Below, in pieces: positions 45,601-53,466 of a stretch of DNA of 64,000 bases. Source of the stretch: Bactericera cockerelli (taxonomy: Eukaryota > Arthropoda > Insecta > Hemiptera > Triozidae); NCBI GenBank assembly GCA_024516035.1, contig CM044965.1:2586146-2650145 (forward strand), read 5' to 3'. The notes under the pieces are model-generated. The model was not told the DNA's origin, searched no databases, and saw nothing but the letters and a program-made list of their open reading frames with translations. The translations under genes were made by a program, and so were the position numbers. The stretch's first letter is position 1, and each line of letters opens with the position of its first letter.

Positions 45601-47128
45601 TTTCTACTATTATATAAATAAATTCATCGGATAAAGAGGTGGGTAAAATAAAATGTTAGCGTAATGCGACTCCTTGTTATACCAAGCGCTTCACTACGCT
45701 GAAACCAAGACTTGAACCACCGACCTTCAGGTTACAAGTACGCCGCCTTCTTGATCAAGCTACTGAGGTTGATGTAATCACAAACCTATTTACTATTTCT
45801 TAGCAGTAAAAAAAAAAAACAGATACATAGTATGTCATATGGATAATATGTTATTATGGCCAAAAATTTGACACATTCACCTAATCTAGTCCCGCAGCTG
45901 AAACAGAGCACATCACGGATATCTGCGAGTGATTTCCTGAGTTCCTACTAATGATAGTCTTCATACGTTGAATTCAGTTGTACATTAAATTGCATATTTT
46001 TTAAATAGTTTTTGTCTATGATTGCAATCCTCAGACTATATGACTGTACAATTAGTCTAATGGTTAACGCGCTAGTCTGGTAATCCAGATAGCGTGGGGA
46101 TCGAATCCCACTCAGTGCATGAATTTTTCCTTATTAATTTGAGTATACTCGTATGACCACATAATAATAAGACTCTGGTTAGGTGCTAGAAAATGCTTTG
46201 AGCATTAACCTCGCCTGGTGGTTACCTTCCATGCACTATAATATACAATTATACATGCACTATAATAAAATCATATTTGAATTGAATTGAATTATTCTGG
46301 TGAATTCAGAATTTTTTTATTGAATATTTTTTACATTGTAATTAGTCTTTTGTCTATGATTGAACAAGTCTCCTTTGCGTGACGGTTGAGACTACTGCCC
46401 GTAGTCCAGAGATCCCGAGTTCGATCCCCGGTTAGGGCAGACTTTTCGCAGAAAATTCTGTTCCCTCCAAACACGTGAGGCTGGCATTTCCGGCCCTACC
46501 CAGGCTGGGTGAGGTTTATGTGGGTACTTGGGTAGCTGGTACGGTTCCCAGCGAATAGCCCATAGTATATTTGACGTGACTTTGGCGGTGAAAATAAGGG
46601 CGAAATTAATAGACGTTTTTGTAACACCTTTGCGGCGCTATGTCTCGGATTGCGTACTGTCTTAGATGGGGAAACCCGATGCTAAGCCATTATTTCAGTT
46701 ATCGATTTATTCTATTGATTTCGCCCTGAATGTCCGAAATAACGTACCGTTTTTGAGGGTACGAACAACGCCCACAGCGGGCTAGACATTACACTTTTTT
46801 ATCTAAAAAAAGCAAAGTGACGAAATTTTATTATATTTTCACATACCTATTTACATCCGATTTTATTTTATCTATTTCGTTGATTGTTATGTTTTGCCAA
46901 TAAAAAAAAGTAATTGATTTAAAAAAAAAAAAAAAAAAAAACAAGAAGAAGAAGAATACGTACCCTTTGAATGTCGAAATCATCCACCGTCTTCAAGTGA
47001 GGACACTTTCCAAAGGCCGGCCGTTGAGCGCTGGCCGTTTGAAGGCCCACAAGAAGCAGGCCGCACACGAAGAGAAAACTCGGCCCGAAGTAGATTCCAG
47101 AGATCGGGAAAGATCGTGATGACGTCAT
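36504..47128 (-). CDS. apolipoprotein D / Lazarillo-like lipocalin (four coding exons)
   Basis: Secreted lipocalin of the apolipoprotein D type, carrying small hydrophobic ligands in a beta-barrel. Coding exons on the minus strand: 47128-46964, 38746-38616, 37854-37652, 36646-36504. Spliced, they give 213 aa. Residues 1-35 hold a signal peptide with hydrophobic core SFLFVCGLLLVGLQ. The start is the first ATG; the frame upstream has only TTG codons. The lipocalin GxW motif is GQW at 58-60. The four conserved cysteines are C42, C76, C158 and C208, placed for the two ApoD disulfides. LHTDYDNYAILWSC matches the family's TDY-NYA strand, and the C-terminal helix and QANCP end are typical. All junctions are GT-AG and keep frame (phases 0, 2, 1). 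Intron 1 is 8.2 kb and holds a pogo-like transposon, MITEs and many SINEs; T3 SINEs abut two splice sites. Confidence 0.93.
36838..37040 (-). repeat. T4 SINE, reverse, in lipocalin intron 3
   Basis: Minus strand: ccggtagctcattggtgaag head, gtcgcgggttcgaaacccag, tail with cttgggcttactgctggaat and agtataaaaggtgata. Confidence 0.8.
37075..37240 (+). repeat. T2 SINE, 3' part
   Basis: gggaagtattgtgtcgcttc, cagaggagaggcatac, tcctgtttcatggctacgaa. Confidence 0.75.
37322..37648 (-). repeat. T3 SINE, reverse, interrupted, abutting a lipocalin splice donor
   Basis: A T3 copy in the same orientation as the lipocalin gene. Its head (tgcactggtagtcaagtggt on the minus strand) begins about 4-6 bases after the exon-3 donor at 37651. 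A GT-rich insertion (37470-37576) splits it. Confidence 0.8.
37470..37576 (+). mobile_element. GT-rich Helitron-like 3' end inside the T3 SINE
   Basis: GTGGTGGGTGTGT repeats end with gcgaagcggcgggtgcaacc and cgCTAG followed by T, the same end as the Helitron-like element finishing at 56865. No TC 5' end is visible, so this is a truncated or captured end. Confidence 0.55.
37652..37854 (-). CDS. ApoD-like lipocalin, exon 3
   Basis: Codes for residues 99-166. The acceptor is cctccaacag and the donor is GTATAA; includes LHTDYDNYAILWSC. Confidence 0.92.
37930..38192. mobile_element. 263-bp TA-flanked MITE (Tc1/mariner or pogo type) in intron 2
   Basis: Ends CAGTGAAGTTCA and the complement tgaatttcactg, each flanked by TA (37928-37929, 38193-38194). 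The arms continue as gcatttataacgac versus gttgttataag. The internal frame is not a gene. Confidence 0.75.
38259..38540 (+). repeat. T2 SINE in intron 2
   Basis: B-box GGTTCGTACCCC, then ccgacaaaaattgtattcaa, gggataccttccgttgcgct, tcctgtttcatggctacgaa. The first part of the head is missing. Confidence 0.8.
38616..38746 (-). CDS. ApoD-like lipocalin, exon 2
   Basis: Codes for residues 56-98 (FEGQWFEVERSFYVLEMVSA...). The acceptor is ttccttacag and the donor is GTGAGT. Confidence 0.93.
38768..38815 (-). repeat. T3 SINE tail abutting the exon-2 acceptor
   Basis: Minus strand: ccactaaagagtgttattat then tgttattccttacag, so the SINE tail runs into the pyrimidine tract of the lipocalin exon-2 acceptor. 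Confidence 0.7.
39316..39525 (+). pseudogene. pogo-like transposase N-terminus (Psq-type HTH), broken
   Basis: Begins MPRNYKMKKPPPLYTEAQMI and continues AIVDVFNGNLAVRRATAVF, the usual start of pogo/Tigger-type transposases with a Psq HTH. A stop or frameshift at about 39436 is followed by EIPQTK in the next frame. The catalytic domain is absent. Confidence 0.65.
39806..40145 (+). repeat. full-length T1 SINE
   Basis: Near-identical in layout to 11231-11585: head, shared core, then ggagcctagacattggatct and accaccgtgatttaggtatc. Inserted in the pogo-like element. Confidence 0.85.
40742..40911 (-). repeat. T3 SINE, reverse
   Basis: gggtgggattcgaaccaacg and gttaaccacttgactaccat on the plus strand. 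Confidence 0.8.
41008..41143 (-). repeat. T3 SINE, reverse, tail truncated
   Basis: Head ends ccacttgactaccagtgcac, immediately followed by ggtagtcaagtgg, an inverted repeat of the head. Confidence 0.8.
41206..41310 (+). repeat. 5S rRNA-like SINE head, most 5S-like copy
   Basis: ctgaagttaagcaacatcca, then gcgatgttcggactttgatg and ggtgacc, closely following 5S rRNA through box C (TTGATGGGTGACC). It then departs to caaattcgaactctcgtgc. Too diverged at the 5' end and with no 5S 3' stem, so not a 5S gene. Confidence 0.7.
41333..41412 (-). repeat. T1-type core, reverse
   Basis: Minus strand: cccaggctgggtgaggttaa, tgtgtctagctggtacaatt, cccccgtcctgatc. Confidence 0.65.
41632..41850 (+). repeat. 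S5 SINE, full length
   Basis: ggcgtgttgaatgcgtgttc, tcgtaggatcaccgaagtta, agcaacgtccagcgagatga; core gggctgggtgaggttaattt; tail gagttgaaaacgatgttaaa and poly(A). Confidence 0.85.
41899..42209. mobile_element. 311-bp hAT-type MITE with 8-bp target duplication
   Basis: Terminal inverted repeats CAGGCGCGGCCGGTG and CACCGGCCGCACCTG. GTACCATG is duplicated at 41891-41898 and 42210-42217. Eight-base duplications and CAG-starting ends fit hAT. Confidence 0.85.
42594..42780 (+). repeat. T4 SINE
   Basis: Head cccggtagctcagtgctaaa, ggtttcgaaacccagccg, tail agtataaataaggcgatatt. Confidence 0.8.
42782..43030. repeat. T2 head followed by another reversed tRNA-like repeat
   Basis: 42782-42856 is a T2 head (ggcttcgaaccccagagccg). 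42890-43030 reversed contains gtgcagtggtacggcgctgt and cctgggttcgaaactcagag, a further tRNA-like family seen once. Confidence 0.55.
43267..43345 (+). repeat. T1 SINE head
   Basis: cctccgtggcgtaacggtta and GAGTTCGACTCCC; the rest is replaced by other sequence. Confidence 0.7.
43400..43472 (-). mobile_element. fragment of the CAGTGGCG hAT-type MITE
   Basis: Runs ggggtttcttgaaaatttcg, a G run, ttgtccccaaaacca and tacgccaccg, the reverse of the element at 51842-51988 with one end lost. Confidence 0.6.
43473..43665 (-). repeat. S5 SINE, reverse
   Basis: Plus strand: cacgaagtcttcacctcgct, ggacgttgctttacttcggt, gattctacggg; the core is altered by a short insertion (agcggatccagctt). Confidence 0.75.
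43876..44020 (-). mobile_element. LINE 3' tail (3'-UTR family)
   Basis: Same AT-rich 3'-UTR layout as 17020 with tatgtcctaacta at its inner end, interrupted by the T5 SINE that follows. The end of the unit (gggcggggttattgcctatg) reappears at 44328-44372 after the SINE. Confidence 0.55.
44022..44300 (+). repeat. T5 SINE inserted in the LINE tail
   Basis: gtcgcagagtgagttagcgc, gacctgggttcgattcccag, cctcgtgaggaaaaatgagt, tcctatgattctgcgctacc. tatgtcctaacta occurs on both sides, consistent with a target duplication of LINE sequence. Confidence 0.8.
44301..44372 (-). mobile_element. LINE 3' tail, continuation
   Basis: tatgtcctaactaaagggcg, gggttattgcctatggcaat and ctcttccaccc: the 3'-UTR block common to 15405 and 17020. 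Confidence 0.6.
44705..44935 (+). repeat. T5 SINE, head degraded
   Basis: gatcccagcggggcaggatt, cctcgtgaggaaaaatgagt, cctataattctgcgctacgc. Confidence 0.7.
44968..45230 (+). pseudogene. LINE reverse-transcriptase C-terminal fragment
   Basis: LLKRKWSWAGHVARTSPEKW followed by GRRNRGRPATRWQDSIKK is the typical C-terminal segment of RTE/CR1-type LINE ORF2 proteins. Only this piece is left, with a frameshift near 45135. Confidence 0.75.
45231..45689. other. possible LINE 3' UTR, otherwise unrecognised
   Basis: Directly downstream of the LINE fragment and relatively GC-rich at first. No second copy in the window to define it. Confidence 0.4.
45690..45775 (-). repeat. T6 SINE head, reverse
   Basis: Plus strand: gacttgaaccaccgaccttc, acgccgccttcttgatcaag. 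Confidence 0.65.
46046..46235 (+). repeat. T3 SINE
   Basis: ctaatggttaacgcgctagt, ggatcgaatcccactcagtg, gcattaacctcgcctggtgg. Confidence 0.75.
46316..46357 (-). repeat. empty-site paralog of the Harbinger-type insertion
   Basis: Reversed, it reads catagacaaaagactaatta then caatgtaaaaaatattc: the flanks of the element at 49880-50100 joined, with a single TAA. Confidence 0.7.
46366..46558 (+). repeat. T1 SINE, 5' two thirds
   Basis: gcgtgacggttgagactact, GAGTTCGATCCCC, core aggctgggtgaggtttatgt. Confidence 0.75.
46598..46726 (+). mobile_element. M1 MITE copy
   Basis: GGGCGAAATTAATAGAC at the left end, tctattgatttcgccc at the right; 129 bp. Lies in lipocalin intron 1. Confidence 0.75.
46964..47128 (-). 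CDS. ApoD-like lipocalin, exon 1 (signal peptide)
   Basis: Codes for residues 1-55, ending at VDDFDIQR; the donor is AGG|GTACGT in phase 0. A C+T-rich tract (rc of the GAAGAA/A run) lies just inside the intron. Confidence 0.9.
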
Positions 47129-47457
47129 AGTTTTCTCAACCAATGGGAAGCGCGCTGCGGTGTTGCCCAATGGACGATTTCTTAACGCAGTCAAGACCAG
47201 GCCGCACGGTAATTATGTCTTGCATATTCTGGGCGAGGGAAAAAGTCCCATCGGTACGATAGTTGGTTTTCTCACGATAAAGAGAGTCCCATGATTGTCT
47301 TTAAGGTTCGATTATTTCAGATTCAGACCACTTCAAACCTCAGGGGAGGTTTTACACAATAATTGGTTATTAATGTTATAATACATATACTGCGACTTTT
47401 TGGTTGCGAAAGTTATTCATTATTATAAATGTTACAATTCAGGCTACTTTTTTTTCT
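47129..47457. other. lipocalin 5' flank
   Basis: Relatively GC-rich up to about 47230 and expected to hold the 5' UTR and promoter. I see no convincing TATA box or initiator to place a start site. Confidence 0.4.
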
Positions 47458-47673
47458 AACTGGTTTTAACGCCGCTTTCAACTGAATGGTCACATCTCGA
47501 CGGGGGTGTTACCCTTCATTCGCAGGAAACTAATAAACCTGCTACCCACATCAACCTCACTGAATCTGGGGTGGGCCGGAAAGCCAGCATCACGAAGTCT
47601 TCACCTCGCTGGTCGTTGCTTAACTTCGGTGATCCTACGAGAACCGGTGCACTCAACGCGCCATCGACGTTGG
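47458..47673 (-). repeat. S5 SINE, reverse, full length
   Basis: Reversed, it starts gagccaacgtcgatggcgcg, with a 5S-like GCCAACG 5' end; then caccggttctcgtaggatca and ccgaagttaagcaacgacca. This copy shows the most complete 5S 5' half. Confidence 0.85.
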
Positions 47674-47715
47674 CTCAGGCTACTTTTCACTACTTGATTT
47701 TTTTAATAATAATAG

Positions 47716-47932
47716 AAAATAATAACACTCTTTAGTGGAAGGTAACCACCAGACGAGGTTAATGCTCAAAGCATTTTCTACCACCTAACCCTCAGAGTCT
47801 TATCATTATGTGGTCACAAACTCAGATTAATGAGGAAAAATTCATGCACTGGGTAGGATTCGAACGAACGGATCCCTACCCTACCTGGATTATCAGACTA
47901 GCGCGTTAACGACTTGACTAGGTACCAGTTTT
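47716..47932 (-). repeat. T3 SINE, reverse
   Basis: cactctttagtggaaggtaa, gggtaggattcgaacgaacg, gcgcgttaacgacttgacta. Confidence 0.8.
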
Positions 47933-48114
47933 TTTAGTGTTTATTCTTGTAAGGCTAATTAGATTCCATGTATGTATTTTATAGTTAGGTACCTAATTTT
48001 ATAAGTTAAAGTTACAAGTCCAGTACAAAGGGACTACGATTAGAGTTGGACTATTGTTGTAGTTGGGTCTCTTTAATTTCTAAGTTGTGCATGATGGGGT
48101 TTCAACCCCCCTCC

Positions 48115-48212
48115 CCCCAATTCGCCAAAAACGCACAAACCAGCTACCCTCATTAACCTCACCCAGCCTGAGTTTGGACCGGGAATAGCCAGCATTCCGG
48201 TCCAAATTTAAC
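48115..48212 (-). repeat. S5/T1 core fragment, reverse
   Basis: ctaccctcattaacctcacc then cagcctgagtttggacc, the shared core without an identifiable head. Confidence 0.6.
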
Positions 48213-48482
48213 AGGAATTTGGGGGGGGCCCGCTTGGACTAACATGGAAGTTGTGACAAAATAAATTCCAATGATTTTGAGGTGCTGATTACAAATTTGA
48301 CATTATTTTGTTAAATAAACTGTTGCCGTTGAGTCACCAGTGGCGGAATTTGACTTCTTTTCTAGTGATGAGGAAAGTTGTGTGGTGCCACACCAGTTTA
48401 TTTAAAATTAATTACCTATTGACTTAAAATTCCTGAAAGTATCTAATATTGTAGGAAATAGATATAGTAAAATGATAAAACC

Positions 48483-48600
48483 AATCCCAGGAGCTTGATC
48501 GATGAAGCGGCGAACTCGTAACCTGGAGGTCGGTGGTTCGAGTCCCAGGTTCAGCAAAGATTTAGCTAAGCAAGTGATTGGTATCACATCGTGATTTACA
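48483..48600 (+). repeat. T6 SINE
   Basis: gagcttgatcgatgaagcgg, gaggtcggtggttcgagtcc, tagctaagcaagtg. Confidence 0.7.
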
Positions 48601-48822
48601 GTAATATTTTTATTTATTTTTTAATTTATTATTTACTGACGGGTCAAGCCCAGTGTACATTGATTACATAGAACAATATATAAAATTAATACAAATAAGA
48701 AAACAAAATGAGAAAATTTAAGAATAATATATGATATACTTTGGTATACTAATACTAATATGATATACTTTGGTTAAATTATCAAAACAACTTGAATCAT
48801 TCAACACCGCTTTACGAGTTTT

Positions 48823-48911
48823 ACTTTCTATTATCTACCTATAAGGTATAGAAAGCATTGTTTTCGGTCGATTTTTTCTTTCTATTACCAATAAGGTATA
48901 GAAATTATTGT
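48823..48911 (+). repeat. two hairpin heads in tandem
   Basis: tactttctattatctaccta then taaggtatagaaagcattg, followed by ctttctattaccaataaggt; the same head as at 17946 and 56866. Confidence 0.7.
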
Positions 48912-48952
48912 TTTTTTTACTTAAGTGAAACTCTTTCACTTAAGTAAAAAAA
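48912..48952. repeat. perfect 19-bp hairpin with 3-nt loop
   Basis: TTTTTTTACTTAAGTGAAA, loop CTC, TTTCACTTAAGTAAAAAAA. Directly follows the hairpin heads. Confidence 0.9.
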
Positions 48953-49879
48953 CCTTATGTTAAGAGCTGTAAACGCGAATCACAAACAACGTTCTCTGAT
49001 CTAATTTCGGAGCATCTGCAGTGATTCCTAAGTCCAATTTAATTAGGACGTCACGATAACCACTTCCTCATTACTCCGGTACGAACTCCTGCTATTAAAA
49101 CAGTTATTTTCACTAAAAAAGTGCAATGTTTTAGTACCTACAAAAAACAAGAATAAAATGACAACAACTAAGAAAAACAGAAAAGAAATCACTGTTTCAC
49201 CGCAATTAATCAGCAAAAATCTCTTCTTTTTTTATTTCAATTTGGGTTTTTTTCATTAGGTGCGAATAAAATAGAGCTAGAAGCAAGTAAGAAGGTTCAC
49301 TTTTAATGATTTGTAGTTTTTTCTTATCGTAAAAAATAAATTTATACCATCGCTTCGAAGGTATCCAATATTATGTGCATATTAACGCAAAATTTGTTGA
49401 CACACAATAATTAAATAAAAATATATTTAAACTATCGGAAGTTTTTTTTTTAATTTTATATCAGAAATAATCACTTAGCGAACATATTTCAGAGTTGTTT
49501 TTTTAAAGTGAGTTTACTTTTACGATGCACTTGGAGGAATCACGTCCTAACGGACTTCAAATCGAGGACATGTAACAGATACAGGTTCGATTCGCGACCT
49601 CTACACTAAACGGGGACCTACTAACAACTGATGATCTCACCATCGCGTTCTCTACTACAAGATTGCCTGGGTCTCGCTGATAGTAAAATTAACCCACGTC
49701 TGCTCTGATGGGCACTGATAGTCAAGTCTGGTAACCCAGGAGGACATAGTCACTAGTCAGCCACGCACAGATTTGAGTTTGATATATTTATAGAGATAAT
49801 AGATAATAACCCATAACCCACGTCTGCTCTGATGAGCACTGATAGTCAAGTGGTTGTGCAATCATAGACAAAAGACTAA
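48953..49879. other. unclassified with duplicated SINE-flank block
   Basis: The phrase acccacgtctgctctgatg occurs at 49692 and 49809, and the stretch 49620-49720 is the reverse of 40905-40990, so this is the extended flank of a T3-containing duplicated block. Nothing else is recognised. Confidence 0.5.
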
Positions 49880-50100
49880 GGCTGGCATGCAGAGACGTTT
49901 TTTTCTATCCCTATAGGATTCACTGTAGGGTGGTCTCGAGCTTGCTGTAGGGAATATTTCGAACTTGAAAATTATTTATTAAAGAGACATCTGAATGCGC
50001 ATGCGTACAGACGCTTCAAACAAACGTCTCTGAATAACAAAATCAGCTGAAGGGACAAATGACCCAGGCATCCCTACAGTGAGGACTCTGCATACCACCC
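49880..50100. mobile_element. 221-bp PIF/Harbinger-type MITE
   Basis: Terminal inverted repeats GGCTGGCATGCAGAG and CTCTGCATACCACCC, flanked by TAA on both sides (49877-49879, 50101-50103). Three-base TWA duplications are typical of PIF/Harbinger. A paralogous empty site lies at 46316-46357. Confidence 0.8.
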
Positions 50101-50162
50101 TAATTCCCCATGTAAAAAATATGCAATTTAATGTACAACTGAATTCAGCGTATGAAGACTAG

Positions 50163-50365
50163 CCGTGCAGTGGTAGTCAAGTGGTTAACGTAGTCAATCT
50201 GCGTAGGAATCCGTTGGTTCGAATCCCACCTAGTGCATGAATTTTTCCTCGTTAATTTGAGTTTGTGACCATTTCATAGTAAGATTCTGACAGTTAGGTG
50301 GTAGAAAAGGCTTTGCGCACTAACCTCGCCTGGTGGTTAATACCTTCCACTCAAGAGTATTATAA
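50163..50365 (+). repeat. T3 SINE
   Basis: gtgcagtggtagtcaagtgg, ccgttggttcgaatcccacc, cactaacctcgcctggtggt, ending in ATT repeats. Confidence 0.85.
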
Positions 50366-50629
50366 TTATTATTATGGGCCGTTTGATATTTAATTTAATT
50401 TTAATTTAATTTTTAATTTATTGTTTTATTTGTACAAAATATACAATTGTATGTGGTACAAAGTCATACATGAATTAATAAAAAAATATACAAATAAATC
50501 TTAAATAAATTCTTATCAAAAAAGAAAAACTTAAAAAAAAAATAATAATAATAATAATAAAAAAAAACGACATATTATCATGAAAATATTCATATAATAA
50601 AATTGTGTTTATGTGGGTGTTGTTATGTG

Positions 50630-51050
50630 GTGTTTGTGTGTGTCCATGTGTATGCGTCTGTGTGTGTGTGTGTCCATGTATGTGCATGTGTGTGCATGTA
50701 TGTGAATGAATGCATGTATGTGCAATTGTACATGTATGTGAATGAATGCATGTATGTGAATGAATGCATGTGTGTTCATGTATGTGCATGTATGTGAATG
50801 AATGCATGTATGTGCATGTGTGTGCATGTATGTGATTGACTGCATGTATGTGAATGAATGCATGTGGGTGCATGTATATGAATGAATGCATGTATGTGAA
50901 TGAATGAATGTATGTGAATGAATGCATGTGTGTGCATGTATGTGCATGTATGTGAATGAATTCATGTATGTGCATGTATGTGATTGACTGCATGTATGTG
51001 AATGAATGCATGTGGGTGCATGTATGTGAATGAATGCACATACATGCACC
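50630..51050. repeat. complex TG/ATG microsatellite
   Basis: Built from gtatgtgaatgaatgcat and tgtgcatg units. The His/Thr-rich 195-residue minus frame is an artefact of the 20-bp period. Confidence 0.95.
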
Positions 51051-51116
51051 CACCCAATACAAGATATACCTGTCCTACAAGATTAAAGATTTTTTTGTTC
51101 ACACGCAGCAATAATC

Positions 51117-51240
51117 GTATTATTATGTGGTAAAAATCCCAAATCGGAGGATAACATGTCATGTCCCGGCTGGGTTTCGAACCCGCAACCTGTGGATTAC
51201 CAGACAGACGCCTTGACCACTAAGCTACTGGAACAGGTGC
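51117..51240 (-). repeat. T4 SINE, reverse
   Basis: cccggctgggtttcgaaccc, gaccactaagctactggaac. Confidence 0.75.
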
Positions 51241-51554
51241 TCGTAAATACTAAGAAAGGACGACAGTAATTTGACATGTATTATGTAGTTGTCTATTATA
51301 CAGTAGATAGATAATACTCTAATTACCTCTACTCGACCTTAGATGTTTCGCTAGAGCACTATGAATAGAGACTATAAACCCAAATTAAAAAAATACCCGC
51401 CAAGAACTCAAAGGGTTAACTCCGCTTTATATATCTTCGGGTATTTTTTAGAACTCAATAATCCACTTGATTAAGGTGGATATAAGAAGGCTTTCTCTTT
51501 TTTATGTCATCCGTAGAGATAGATAGGCGCGAGATAATAAATACCTTCATAGCA
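51241..51554. other. nothing recognised
   Basis: Spacer; a small A run at 51388 may end a degraded SINE (actataaacccaaattaaa). Confidence 0.45.
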
Positions 51555-51772
51555 AACCTTCGTGGTGTAACGGTCGTGACTACAGCTCCGGGGATCCTGA
51601 GTTCGAACCTACCGATGAGACAATTTTTCCAACAGCAACAAAAATCATCTCCTCATAAGTTAAGAATAGGTGCGTGAGGTTGGTGTTTTCCGCCGCAACC
51701 CAGACGGGGCGAGGTTAATGTGGGAAATCAGTTTGGTGAGTTTCCTTTGAATCGAGGGCGAATCACAAATGA
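51555..51772 (+). repeat. T1-head SINE with an S5-style core end
   Basis: The head is T1 (cttcgtggtgtaacggtcgt, GAGTTCGAACC), but the core end reads cagtttggtgagtttccttt, the S5 version, rather than the T1 ggtacgattcccagcg. A hybrid of the two families. Confidence 0.65.
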
Positions 51773-51841
51773 ACTCCACAACAAGAGGTATTTAGAGGAC
51801 AGATTATTAAAAAAAAAAAACTTCAACGGAAGGCATCTCCT

Positions 51842-51988
51842 CAGTGGCGTAGCCAGGGGGGGTGGGTTTGGGGACAACTCCCCCCCCCCCCGAAACCCCA
51901 GCAAAGATGGAATATACGTTAGGCGAGATTTCTGAACCCCCCTTAAAACCCCCCCCCCCCTCGAAATGTAGGTCTAGCTGCGCCACTG
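51842..51988. mobile_element. 147-bp hAT-type MITE with 8-bp target duplication
   Basis: Ends CAGTGGCGTAGCCAGG and gctgcgccactg; CATCTCCT duplicated at 51834-51841 and 51989-51996. The interior has long G and C runs (cccccccccc). Confidence 0.85.
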
Positions 51989-52140
51989 CATCTCCTAATG
52001 TTTCTGCGGCAATACCTATCTCTATTTCAAAATTTAATAGCTACCAGTGCCCTACGGATGAAATTTTTATTTGATAGATAAGGATAAATTATGCCTTTAT
52101 CTGACTGTACAATGAACAATTTATGACTGTACAATGAACA

Positions 52141-52294
52141 AGGGAAAAATGTAAGGGACATGCCTGAAAAACAGTATAAAGCAGCACTTCTGAGGCACTT
52201 TAAAAAGAGTGCATACTATTCTTCGGCTGAGTTTTTGTCCTCTGATTTAGGTTTAGATTTGTAATTTTTTTTTTTTTTAATATTTTTTTTTTTC

Positions 52295-52327
<33 letters not shown>

Positions 52328-52520
52328 CTCCCAAGACACTCCAATCGGTATTCTCTCCCTTTTCTTTTTTTCTGATTATGTTGAGTTGGGTTAGGTTCTA
52401 CATATTTATTTCTTATCTCTATGTTTCTTTTTTTTAAACTTTATTTTGACTTGTGTTAACAATTTGTGTAAATTGAAAAACATTAATAAAAACTTTGATT
52501 TGATTTGATTTGATCTGTAT
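52141..52520 (+). mobile_element. 3' end of a Jockey/CR1-like LINE with 14-bp target duplication
   Basis: Reads VRDMPEKQYKAALLRHFKKS then AYYSSAEFLSSD and a stop, homologous to the C-terminus of the relic at 1962-3568. Then T-rich sequence, aaacattaataaaaac and a (tttga)n tail. Flanked by CTGTACAATGAACA at 52127-52140 and 52521-52534, with a further copy at 52105-52118. Confidence 0.8.
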
Positions 52521-52683
52521 CTGTACAATGAACAGGCGGTGACACCGAATTCAGGGCCCGCAACAATGTACGGCAATGCCTCATTGTGTAGAGCAGGGTT
52601 AGGGAAAATAAATATTGGGCCATGCCTCGGGCGTACACGGGTGCAGCCACAATGAACAACCAGAATAAAATAATAATTTAAAA

Positions 52684-52905
52684 CCGTGCACTAGTAGTCA
52701 AGAGGTTAACGCGCTAGTCTGGTAATCAAGGTAGCGCAGGGATCCGTTGGTTCGAAACCCACCCAGTGCATGAATTTTTGCCTCATTCATTTGAGTTTGT
52801 GCCCACATAATAATAAGACTCTTAGGGTTAGGTGGTAGAAAATGCTTTGAGCATTAACCTCGCCAGGTGGTTCCCCTTCCACTAAAGAGTGTTATTATTA
52901 TTATA
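52684..52905 (+). repeat. T3 SINE
   Basis: gtgcactagtagtcaagagg, cgttggttcgaaacccaccc, aggcattaacctcgccaggt-like tail and an ATT run. Confidence 0.8.
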
Positions 52906-53466
52906 AAAAGGTGCAGCCACAAACAACTAGAATACAATAGTAGTTCAAAAATACCACGATCTCCATTTCAGTATTTTGACTTATTTGTACAATATTATTT
53001 TAACTGTTATTTTATTTGAAAATGTAAATAGGGCTAAACCCGTCAATAAACACCCGTCTACCGGGCATTATTATTATTATTAAAAAAATCATTGTTATTT
53101 AATTTCCAGAACCATTATTTCTCCAAGATAAAAACTGAAAACCGCCTCGTCATATTCTTTCACCTCCCAGCTCGAGGCTCCTGGAAATTTCTCTTCGAAG
53201 GTCAAACCTAGACAAAGCGACCATCTTCAAACTCACTCTCTCTCTCTCTTTCTTACTCTCTCTCTTTCTTTCTCACTCTCTCTCTCTCTTTCTCACTCTC
53301 TCTGTTTCTATTATCTATCCTTGAGACATACAAAACAATACAGAAGAGATACAGAGATAGAAATTGAACAATACTAAACTTATTGGAGTATTATAGGTCA
53401 TTTGGGTCTATGAACCCTGTGTCTTATAATGATAACAGACATAACAGTCAAACCTGGATAAAAGAG
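52906..53466. other. spacer with (CT)n microsatellite
   Basis: A CT-rich run at 53228-53310. The GC-richer stretch at 53130-53225 has no supported exon. Confidence 0.5.

Noticed and set aside
50475..51062. 195-residue and 146-residue His/Thr/Ser-rich minus-strand frames
   Set aside because: They are read from the TG/ATG microsatellite; several frames are open at once with the same period and no splice or start context.
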